From NCBI GenBank assembly GCA_965223435.1, contig CBDCWQ010000021.1:558001-622000 (forward strand): a stretch of DNA of 64,000 nt, written 5' to 3'. How positions within the stretch are numbered: position 1 is the first letter of the stretch; each line of letters starts with the position of its first letter. Positions 57,413-64,000 of the stretch are shown here, in pieces. The translations under genes and the position numbers were made by a program. Below the pieces are notes generated by a model, which was not told the origin of the DNA, did not search any database, and saw nothing but the letters and a program-made list of their open reading frames with translations. The stretch is from CBDCWQ01 sp965223435. GTDB lineage: Bacteria; Myxococcota; Kuafuiibacteriia; Kuafuiibacteriales; Kuafuiibacteriaceae.

Positions 57413-60220
57413 ATGCAGGTAGGCGAAAACGTCGGTGTCCGAAGTGTCCGAAAGCTCGGGGGAACCGTGAAGCACCTTGTCAAGGAGTCGGTTCGCGAAA
57501 AGAAGCACAAGCGTGAAGGTCTCACGCTCGAGCGCTGGAATACCGCGCCCGACCAGGACGTATGGGCTACCCAAGCGTGGGTGAAAAGAACCGCGTCTAT
57601 TGGCGATGGATCGGGGAGCACGGTTTTTGAGCAAGAGGATATCGAAGCCCCCGAAGAGTGGAGTCAGTTGGCCATCAATGTTGTGGCTTCAAAGTACTTC
57701 CGAGGCCACCTGCATACGCCTGAGCGCGAGTCGTCCATCAAGGGTCTTATCGACCGCGTGGCCCAGACCATTTATGCCTGGGGCAAGTCGGACGGCTATT
57801 TTTATTCAGATGACGACGCTGAGACTTTCAAAGACGAATTGACCTATCTCCTTCTGCACCAAAAGCTCGCTTTCAACTCTCCGGTTTGGTTCAACGTGGG
57901 CGTTGAAGCCCATCCCCAGTGTTCTGCCTGTTTCATCAACTCGGTCGACGACACCATGGAGTCGATTTTGGAGCTCGCGAAAACCGAAGCGCGTCTTTTT
58001 AAGGGGGGATCAGGCACAGGCTCGAATCTCTCTCGCATCCGAAGCAGCAAGGAGAAGCTTCGGGGTGGGGGCACCGCTTCTGGCCCGGTCAGTTTCATGC
58101 GTGGTTTCGACGCATTTGCCGGGGTCATCAAGTCCGGGGGCAAAACCAGACGCGCGGCGAAGATGGTCATTTTGGACTGTGAACATCCAGACATCATGGA
58201 TTTTATCGAGTGCAAAGCGAGAGAAGAACGAAAAGCGTGGGCATTGATCGATGCCGGATACGATGGCGCTTTTACCGGCGAGGCCTACCAGTCGGTTTTC
58301 TTTCAAAATGCCAACCACTCGGTGCGCGCATCAGACGACTTCATGCGGGCGGCGGTGGAGCAGCGAGACTGGGAGCTCAAATCCGTAACCACGCAAGACG
58401 GGGTTGAGACGGTGTCTGCCCATGAATTGCTGATGAAGGCCGCCGAAGCGACCCATCTTTGTGGGGACCCAGGCATCCAATTTCACAGCACCATCAATCT
58501 GTGGCACACCTGCCCCAATACGGCGCCCATCAACGCGTCGAATCCGTGCTCCGAATACATGTTCTTGGACGATTCTGCATGCAACTTGGCGTCTTTGAAT
58601 TTGATGAAGTTCATGAACGAAGATGGTGAGTTCATGTCCGAAGACTTCCAACATGCGGTTGAGGTATCGATTCTTGCGCAAGAAATCCTCGTAGATAACT
58701 CAAGCTACCCGACGGCGCCCATCGCCCGAAATAGCCATGATTTTAGGCCTCTTGGTTTGGGTTATGCCAACCTGGGCGCGGTCCTGATGTCGCGGGGGGT
58801 TTCGTATGACTCCGATGCGGGGCGTGCTTACGCAGGCGCCATCACATCGATGATGTGCGGTCATGCGTACGCCACGAGCGCGCGCATCGCTCAGGCGTGT
58901 GGTCCGTTTGCGGGATACGAGAAGAACGAAGAGCCGATGCTTGGGGTGATCAACATGCATCGCGACCACGCCTATGCGATCGGTGAAGCCTTTGTCCCCG
59001 AGGATATGCTGACTGCGGCCCGCACCGTGTGGGATGAGTCGCTGCAAGTTGGCAGCGAGTTTGGATTTAGAAACTCGCAAGTGACGGTATTGGCACCCAC
59101 CGGGACGATCGCGTTCATGATGGATTGTGACACAACGGGTATCGAGCCTGATATCGCGCTCATCAAGTACAAGCGGTTGGTAGGTGGCGGTATGTTGAAG
59201 ATCGTCAACCGCACCGTGCCGCTTGCGCTCCAAAGATTGGGCTACAACGAGCGAGAGACCACCGATATCCTCGAATACGTAGAAAAAGAGGAGACCATCG
59301 AAGGGGCTCCTCACCTGAAAGATCAACATCTGCCGGTGTTTGATTGTGCCTTCCGTGCGCAAAAAGGGACGCGGTCTATTAAGCCGATGGGTCACATTAA
59401 AATGATGGCCGCTGCGCAGCCCTTTCTTTCGGGTGCGATTTCCAAAACAGTCAATGTGCCGGAGGACGCATCCCCGAACGACATCTTGGACATGTATGTT
59501 CAAGCCTGGCGACTGGGTCTCAAAGCGATTGCTGTGTACCGTGACGGAAGCAAGCGTTCCCAGCCCTTGGCAACCGACAAGTCGGCGCAATCCGGAGAAA
59601 GCGGATCTAAAGAGAATGCGGTAGAGGTACGTATCGCGCGTCGTCCATTGCCGGCGGAGCGCGCTGCGCTTACCCACAAATTTGGGGTTGCTGGCCACGA
59701 GGGTTATATCACCGTGGGGCTGTACGACGACGGTACCCCTGGTGAGTTGTTTATCACCATGTCCAAGGAAGGCTCGACGATCTCGGGTCTCATGGATACT
59801 ATTGCGACCGCAATTTCTCTTGCTTTGCAGTATGGTGTGCCTTTGCGCGTTTTGGTCGATCGGTTTTCTCATATGCGGTTTGAGCCGTCTGGCTTTACGG
59901 GGAATCCGGACATTCCGATTGCCAAATCGGTGGTCGACTACATCTTTCGCTGGCTCGGTTTGAAGTTCGTGAAAGATGAGCAACAGCATGTGGACAGTAC
60001 GATGTCTTCTCAGGCTGAGCAGGCCGTAAAGAAGGTTCTCGAGTCTGCGCAGATGCAGCTCCCCATGTCGGAGAGTGCGAAGGCTTTGAGCGCACAAGAG
60101 CAAGAGGTTTTTCGAACTCAGGCTGATGCGCCCCCATGCATCGAGTGTGGTTCTATTACCGTTCGTGCGGGCGCTTGTTATGCCTGCCCCAACTGTGGGG
60201 CGACCACCGGGTGTGGCTAG
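57413..60220 (+). CDS. nrdJ: Vitamin B12-dependent (class II) ribonucleotide reductase
   Basis: 935 residues, with AGGAG seven bases before the ATG at 57413. It converts ribonucleotides to deoxyribonucleotides with adenosylcobalamin as radical source. Family motifs include NSPVWFNVGVEAHPQCSACF, GGSGTGSNLSRIRS, NPCSEYMFLDDSACNLASLN (radical-site Cys about 379), APTGTIAFMMDCDTTGIEP and AWRLGLKAIAVYRDGSK. The C-terminus has two CxxC pairs (CIECGSITVRAGACYACPNC) that may bind zinc or regenerate the active-site disulphide. Full length for the class. Oxygen-independent activity means it can work in aerobic and anaerobic conditions. Confidence 0.96.
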   Translation: MQVGENVGVRSVRKLGGTVKHLVKESVREKKHKREGLTLERWNTAPDQDVWATQAWVKRTASIGDGSGSTVFEQEDIEAPEEWSQLAINVVASKYFRGHLHTPERESSIKGLIDRVAQTIYAWGKSDGYFYSDDDAETFKDELTYLLLHQKLAFNSPVWFNVGVEAHPQCSACFINSVDDTMESILELAKTEARLFKGGSGTGSNLSRIRSSKEKLRGGGTASGPVSFMRGFDAFAGVIKSGGKTRRAAKMVILDCEHPDIMDFIECKAREERKAWALIDAGYDGAFTGEAYQSVFFQNANHSVRASDDFMRAAVEQRDWELKSVTTQDGVETVSAHELLMKAAEATHLCGDPGIQFHSTINLWHTCPNTAPINASNPCSEYMFLDDSACNLASLNLMKFMNEDGEFMSEDFQHAVEVSILAQEILVDNSSYPTAPIARNSHDFRPLGLGYANLGAVLMSRGVSYDSDAGRAYAGAITSMMCGHAYATSARIAQACGPFAGYEKNEEPMLGVINMHRDHAYAIGEAFVPEDMLTAARTVWDESLQVGSEFGFRNSQVTVLAPTGTIAFMMDCDTTGIEPDIALIKYKRLVGGGMLKIVNRTVPLALQRLGYNERETTDILEYVEKEETIEGAPHLKDQHLPVFDCAFRAQKGTRSIKPMGHIKMMAAAQPFLSGAISKTVNVPEDASPNDILDMYVQAWRLGLKAIAVYRDGSKRSQPLATDKSAQSGESGSKENAVEVRIARRPLPAERAALTHKFGVAGHEGYITVGLYDDGTPGELFITMSKEGSTISGLMDTIATAISLALQYGVPLRVLVDRFSHMRFEPSGFTGNPDIPIAKSVVDYIFRWLGLKFVKDEQQHVDSTMSSQAEQAVKKVLESAQMQLPMSESAKALSAQEQEVFRTQADAPPCIECGSITVRAGACYACPNCGATTGCG

Positions 60221-60267
60221 TACCGTCCCTAGCCAGAACAGCGCAATTTCACGCTGGGACGGTACTA
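60218..60267. terminator. Hairpin starting at the nrdJ stop codon
   Basis: TAGTACCGTCCC-AGC (60218-60233, one bulged T) pairs with GCTGGGACGGTACTA (60253-60267) around a 19-base loop. The stop codon is part of the left arm. The following bases are AAACAG, not a T-run, so it may terminate weakly or protect the mRNA 3' end. It adjoins the larger palindrome. Confidence 0.5.
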
Positions 60268-60410
60268 AACAGGAACGCACAAGTTCGAAGCCAGGTGCTA
60301 GGCAAAGCCGGGCCCGAGGAGCCCGCGGAGCGTACACGGAAGTACGTGAGCCGGCACCGCAGGGTCCAATGCCGCATAGTGCCTGGATCCGGACTTGTGC
60401 GTTTCTGTTT
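60267..60410. repeat. 144-bp imperfect palindromic element
   Basis: The outer arms, AAACAGGAACGCACAAGT (from 60267) and ACTTGTGCGTTTCTGTTT (to 60410), match with one difference. Pairing continues inward over about 37 bases with several mismatches. The inner part has further hairpins, including CGTAC-acggaa-GTACG and GGGCCC stems. The architecture suggests a dispersed palindromic repeat or a structured RNA, not a gene. Confidence 0.6.
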
Positions 60411-60430
60411 AGGTCTCATCCGGCGCCGGG

Positions 60431-60892
60431 TTAAGGCGCTTCTCGTTTTTTGACCTGAATGTGCATCTTGTCGTTGCTCGAGACCACTTCGAGTGAGGAA
60501 GGCATGTAGTCATCGGGCGGGCCGAAGTCATCCTTGTCGTGAAACTCGCGGTTGATTTCAAAGCCGTTGGGTCCGGGGTCCAGTCTCGGTACCCTGAGTG
60601 TGTACCGATCATCGAGGACCAAGAAGACATCTTCCAGGACGTCGTTGCCTTGATTGCGGACCACCAGCAGGTTTGAGGGAAAGCCGGGCTCGAACCACAC
60701 CTCGAGGGCCATGGCTTGGCTGCCCACGACCCCGACGAACAGGAAGGTCAACAGAACATCTGCTGCCAAAACGGTTCCGATCCAGATACGCATGCGGGTG
60801 AAGCGGCTTGCGCCGTCGTAGGCGTCCTTTGTGGTGCGGACGGTACTTTGGAGGGAATCCATACCGTCAGTGAGTCGCTCTTTGAGTTTCAT
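60431..60892 (-). CDS. Small membrane-anchored hypothetical protein
   Basis: This 153-residue protein has a cytosolic N-terminal helix region of about 35 residues, one membrane helix (IWIGTVLAADVLLTFLFVGV, about 37-60) and an extracytoplasmic beta-rich domain (LLVVRNQGNDVLEDVFLVLD, YTLRVPRLDPGPNGFEI). The domain ends with an acidic-to-basic tail (MHIQVKKREAP). No family recognised. The start has AAGG-like sequence upstream. It is isolated from neighbours by 160 bases. Confidence 0.7.
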   Translation of the reverse strand: MKLKERLTDGMDSLQSTVRTTKDAYDGASRFTRMRIWIGTVLAADVLLTFLFVGVVGSQAMALEVWFEPGFPSNLLVVRNQGNDVLEDVFLVLDDRYTLRVPRLDPGPNGFEINREFHDKDDFGPPDDYMPSSLEVVSSNDKMHIQVKKREAP

Positions 60893-61052
60893 ACCTAAGG
60901 GGGCCTGACCGCACGCGGTCTAGGCGCCTCCTTATTGTGGCGCGCCGCCGCGCCGCCCGCAAATGTCGGATGGATTCAGTGCTTTGTTGGTTCTGGCGTG
61001 TGAGGTGACGCCCCGATTTTGGCGTACACATCCGACGTTCTCACACTCCAGA

Positions 61053-61865
61053 TCATCCGGAAATGGGGGGGGCCTTTTTCTTGGGGGCTGGAGTGGCAGC
61101 TGGAAGGACGGTCTTGAGTTGCCGCCGGACCCGTGCCATCGCCGGGTGTGCCCACGCGTCGGTGAAGCTCTTGTCGTCTAGGATTCGCTTCGGATGTTGG
61201 ACCCTGGCCTTCAGGACGTGTCCCAGTTGGCTTGCTGCCTCCTCGTAGTCCCCTCTTTGGGCAGCGAGTTGGGCGCGTCCGTATGCGGCCCAGGTCTGGT
61301 GTCCACGGCCCGCCAAACGGGTGTAGATGGTTTCGGCGGCTTCGAAATCGCTCGCCTCCAGTTTGAGTTTGGCGAGGGCCAGGAGTGCTGCCGGAAAATT
61401 CGGCCGGATGCTCAGAGCCAAGCGTTGCATGTGCTCGGCTTCTTTCAGCTTGCCTGTTCGTTGGTAGAGGCCTCCCAGGGCGTGGTGGGTCAAGGCGTCT
61501 CGTGGCGCGCGTTTGAGCATTTGTTGAAGCTTTTCGATGGCAGCATCCACTTCGCCGAGCGCCGAGAGGGTGACCGCCAGCTTGTGCTGGGCGCTGAGCG
61601 CGGCGGGGTCCGCCGCCGCGGCCTGTTCGAACCAGGTTTTGGCCGTTCGGTGTTGGTTGCGTTCAAAGGCCACGCTACCCAGCCCTTCGAGCGCACTGGG
61701 GTTCTCCTGATTGATTTGAATGGCGGCCCGATAGTGGTGCTCAGCCCGCTCAAGGTCCCCATTTCGGAAAAAAACATGGCCCTTCCGAACATCTTCCAGC
61801 CCGGCTTCGTGGCATCCGAAGACGAGACTCAGCCCAAAAAACAGCGCCCTCTTCATCTTCGCCAT
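61053..61865 (-). CDS. TPR-repeat lipoprotein
   Basis: About 270 residues from the ATG at 61865, chosen because it gives a compact lipoprotein signal (MAKMKRALFFGLSLVFGC, Cys 18); a more upstream start is not signal-like. Six or so TPR units follow (EHHYRAAIQINQENPSALEG, KTWFEQAAAADPAALSAQHK, IEKLQQMLKRAPRDALTHHA). A basic Ala/Pro/Lys tail (AATPAPKKKAPPISG) ends the protein. It is probably a periplasmic scaffold for protein assembly. Partner unknown. Confidence 0.8.
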   Translation of the reverse strand: MAKMKRALFFGLSLVFGCHEAGLEDVRKGHVFFRNGDLERAEHHYRAAIQINQENPSALEGLGSVAFERNQHRTAKTWFEQAAAADPAALSAQHKLAVTLSALGEVDAAIEKLQQMLKRAPRDALTHHALGGLYQRTGKLKEAEHMQRLALSIRPNFPAALLALAKLKLEASDFEAAETIYTRLAGRGHQTWAAYGRAQLAAQRGDYEEAASQLGHVLKARVQHPKRILDDKSFTDAWAHPAMARVRRQLKTVLPAATPAPKKKAPPISG

Positions 61866-61931
61866 AGGGCCGAGCGGGACACGCGGGGTCAAGGAAGAAT
61901 CGGGGTTTCTGATGGTCCAGAGCCGCTTCCA

Positions 61932-62645
61932 CTAGGGGTCCCGTTCTTGCGAGATGTTGAGGTGCGCCCACAATCGGGGATCTAATAGGGATTTTACTAC
62001 AAGGTCGGGTTTCGCGGCCAGCATGGCATCTTTTTGGGTGCATCCTTCAAGGACCCCAATGGCTTGGGCGCCCGCGGCCCGCGCGGCGATGACATCGTGC
62101 TCGGTGTCTCCCAGCACCAGCACCTCGCTTGGAGAAAAGCGGCGCCCGAAGCGTCGTTGTGCCAGGGCCTGACCGCGTTCGATGCCCTGTCGAACCAGAT
62201 CGGCGCGTGCGGGCGCGTCTGAGCCATAGCCTCCAAAGGAAAAGAAGGTATGGAGCGCCCCGCGTTTGAGTTTGAGGTTGGCGCCCTGCTCGACGTTGCC
62301 CGTCGCCAAGCCTACGACAAAACGGCCGCATGCGGTCGCGCGTTCGAGCAGCTTTTGGGCCCCAGGTAGGACCTGATAGCCGTTCGATTCACTTTCGAGT
62401 TCGCGCTCCAAGAATTCAAGGTAGCTCTCGATGACTTGTTGGGCCTCATCGGGGATACGTGGCGCTCGGTTCAACCGAAGTTCGAAGGCCTGTCGCACGA
62501 TGATGGGATCGGTATTGCCCGCGAGTCGAACACCATGAAGGGCATCTTTGATCCCCAGCAAGCGTTCGAATGCAGAATTCAGGGCTCGGCGACCGGCGCC
62601 GCCGCACCGGATCAGCGTTCCGTCAATATCAAAAAGCAGCAGCAC
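61932..62645 (-). CDS. HAD-superfamily hydrolase, phosphoglycolate-phosphatase-like
   Basis: This 237-residue HAD enzyme has motif I FDIDGTLI with the nucleophile Asp, motif II in GLATGN, a Lys/Arg motif III region (KRGALHTFF) and motif IV LVLGDTEHDVIAA. The cap-domain insertion (about 20-90) is of the helical C1 type, as in GPH/PSPase. Substrate cannot be read from the sequence. Length is normal. The start is at the ATG at 62645, with no strong ribosome-binding site. Confidence 0.88.
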   Translation of the reverse strand: MLLLFDIDGTLIRCGGAGRRALNSAFERLLGIKDALHGVRLAGNTDPIIVRQAFELRLNRAPRIPDEAQQVIESYLEFLERELESESNGYQVLPGAQKLLERATACGRFVVGLATGNVEQGANLKLKRGALHTFFSFGGYGSDAPARADLVRQGIERGQALAQRRFGRRFSPSEVLVLGDTEHDVIAARAAGAQAIGVLEGCTQKDAMLAAKPDLVVKSLLDPRLWAHLNISQERDP

Positions 62646-62699
62646 AGAAGTTCATCTTTCGAGCGTACGGCGCCCTACGCTCATTCGTTTCCCTGCCCG

Positions 62700-64000
62700 T
62701 TAGCCTTTTGGCCTCTTGGCGTTTCGTCCGGCAAGCTTTTCTTTCCCGGTTTTTCGATTTGAAGTCTTTTTTTTGCCCGGCCCTGTGGGCTTTTTGTTCA
62801 CCGCTTTTTTTCGCGTAGCTTTTGTCTTTCGGGCTGGTGCCTTTTTCTTGGCCGGCCTTGTGGGCTTTTTGTTCACCGCTTTTTTTCGCGTAGCTTTTGT
62901 TTTTCGGGCTGGCGTCTTCTTCTTGGCCGGCCTTGTGGGCTTTTTGTTCACCGCTGTTTTTCGTGTAGCTTTTGCTTTTCGATTTGAAGTCTTTTTTTTG
63001 CCCGGCCTTGTGGGCTTCTTGCTCGCCGCTTTTTTTTGCGCAGCTTTTGTCTTTGGGGCTGGGGTGTTTTTCTTGGCTGGCTTTGTCGTCCTTGTATTTG
63101 CCGATCCTTTTTTCGAGGTTTTTTCCGGTTTTCGGCTGGCGGCTTTCTTCTTGCTCAGCTTTGCCGCCTTTTCGTTTGCTGGCTCTCGGCTTTTTGTCTC
63201 TGTTTTCCCCGGTCGTTTGCCGACGACCTTTTTCTTCGCCGCTTTTCTTTTTCTGCTCTTCTTCTCAATGGTCTTTTGGTGGCCGTTCTTTGTCTCTATG
63301 GTCTCCTCGCCCTTTTTCGTCTGCGCGTCGCCGCTGCTTTGGGTTTCTTGCGGTCTTTGTCTGCTCGGTTCTTCTTGCGCGTCCGGGGACCCTTCGGGGG
63401 GCTCCGTGTTCTCTTTGTTTTCGACGGGCTGCTGAACGGCGCTTTCCTCCGCATGAGCACCCTCGAGAAGGGGCGTATCTTCTCTTGGGTGGAGCGGGAG
63501 GTCGAGCACGGTCCGCACTCCAGGAGGCATGGCGACGACGAGCGGAACCGCCGCCAACAGGGTAGCGACGGTCCCAAAGTCACCGGGAAAGACCCCTTCA
63601 AAGTGGAGCGGTGGTTCGCCCACAATGTCGATGGTATCTCGGGGGTTGGGTTCGCCTAAGGCGATGGTGAGCTCGTGGGTGACGAGTTCGCGCCCCTCTC
63701 GATAACCGCGCGCGACTTGGTAAATCCCACGAACGTGTCCTTTGGGGATCGGTCCGAGCAGGGATTCCATCGCCTCGTCGGCCATGACGGGCGAAGACGC
63801 CTCCGAGGTCTTGTCAAACGTGACTCCTATGCCCTTGGCCACCAATCGCAAGGAGGTCGTGAGGCCGGCGTGACCTAGGGTGCCCGCGACGAGTGCTTCT
63901 CCAAAGGCTTCGGCGGTGAGACCGACGCCTACCTTTCCTTGGAGTTGGGCGCGCCGGGTCGCGGCATCGACGACTCTTGTGACCCGGACTCGGCGGATGT
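62700..64000 (-). CDS. DapB-like NAD(P)-dependent reductase with histone-H1-like C-terminal tail (partial, N-terminus off right edge)
   Basis: The frame is open from the right edge to 62700, about 432 residues. The N-terminal part visible matches the C-terminal substrate domain of dihydrodipicolinate-reductase-like / 2,4-diaminopentanoate dehydrogenase-like proteins: RVTRVVDAATRRAQLQGKVG, GLTAEAFGEALVAGTLGHAG, GVTFDKTSEASSPVMADEAM, LGEPNPRDTIDIVGEPPLHF. The Rossmann part lies beyond the window. After an acidic Glu/Gln/Pro linker, the last 180 or so residues are Lys/Ala/Pro-rich with four 25-residue repeats, like histone-H1-type proteins. A TTG at 63851 is internal, not the true start. The fusion is unusual for this enzyme family. 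Confidence 0.82.
   Translation of the reverse strand, partial: IRRVRVTRVVDAATRRAQLQGKVGVGLTAEAFGEALVAGTLGHAGLTTSLRLVAKGIGVTFDKTSEASSPVMADEAMESLLGPIPKGHVRGIYQVARGYREGRELVTHELTIALGEPNPRDTIDIVGEPPLHFEGVFPGDFGTVATLLAAVPLVVAMPPGVRTVLDLPLHPREDTPLLEGAHAEESAVQQPVENKENTEPPEGSPDAQEEPSRQRPQETQSSGDAQTKKGEETIETKNGHQKTIEKKSRKRKAAKKKVVGKRPGKTETKSREPANEKAAKLSKKKAASRKPEKTSKKGSANTRTTKPAKKNTPAPKTKAAQKKAASKKPTRPGKKKTSNRKAKATRKTAVNKKPTRPAKKKTPARKTKATRKKAVNKKPTRPAKKKAPARKTKATRKKAVNKKPTGPGKKKTSNRKTGKEKLAGRNAKRPKG
62770..63069. repeat. Four 75-bp tandem repeats encoding a Lys/Pro-rich tail
   Basis: GTGGGC at 62785, 62860, 62935 and 63010 marks four copies with an exact 75-base period, each encoding 25 residues of the type KKPTRPAKKKTPARKTKATR then KKAVN. 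The outer copies are more diverged than the central two, as expected from unequal exchange. Confidence 0.85.

Overview
The window looks like a chromosomal segment of a moderately GC-rich member of the former Deltaproteobacteria (Myxococcota or Bradymonadota-like). This is inferred from gene content: a Hanks-type Ser/Thr kinase with a PEGA domain, a double-FHA tail-anchored protein, many TPR lipoproteins, a DUF1592/DUF1552 pair, giant secreted proteins, kelch and PKD lipoproteins, and a Myxococcus-type LexA-like box. No rRNA, tRNA, CRISPR array or intact mobile element was recognised.

Layout. 1-8.7 kb is mostly housekeeping: a YfbK-type vWA lipoprotein cut by the left edge, a thioredoxin-fold DUF255 protein, overlapping argC-argB, and a TetR regulator followed by an acyl-CoA dehydrogenase. 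8.8-16.2 kb is mostly cell-envelope genes: a small basic protein, a vWA lipoprotein, an S41 protease with a long C-terminal extension, and a PKD/beta-helix lipoprotein. 16.3-40.8 kb is the accessory heart of the window. It holds two giant exported paralogues on the minus strand and a decayed third copy between them. The first paralogue is split by a frameshift and would be about 3,850 aa if joined. The second is about 2,617 aa and carries an extra subtilisin-like protease domain. Scattered between them are an IS3-family remnant, a DUF234 ATPase gene and a kelch lipoprotein.

41-44.3 kb carries the DUF1592 and DUF1552 exported pair. 44.4-51.9 kb reads on the minus strand as M23 peptidase, Ser/Thr kinase, TPR-PEGA-TonB receptor and ComM. 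The M23 and kinase genes are each interrupted by two single-base frameshifts at homopolymers. 52-56.8 kb has methionine aminopeptidase, an FHA/TPR pair, a small outer-membrane protein and a basic-tailed protein. 57-60.4 kb has the B12-dependent ribonucleotide reductase, with a LexA-like palindrome before it and a large palindromic element after it. 60.4-64 kb has a small membrane protein, a TPR lipoprotein, a HAD phosphatase and a DapB-like reductase with a histone-H1-like tail, cut by the right edge.

All five frameshifts inferred here can be repaired by removing one base from a homopolymer. That fits consensus errors in a long-read assembly at least as well as gene decay, so the interrupted genes may be intact in the organism.
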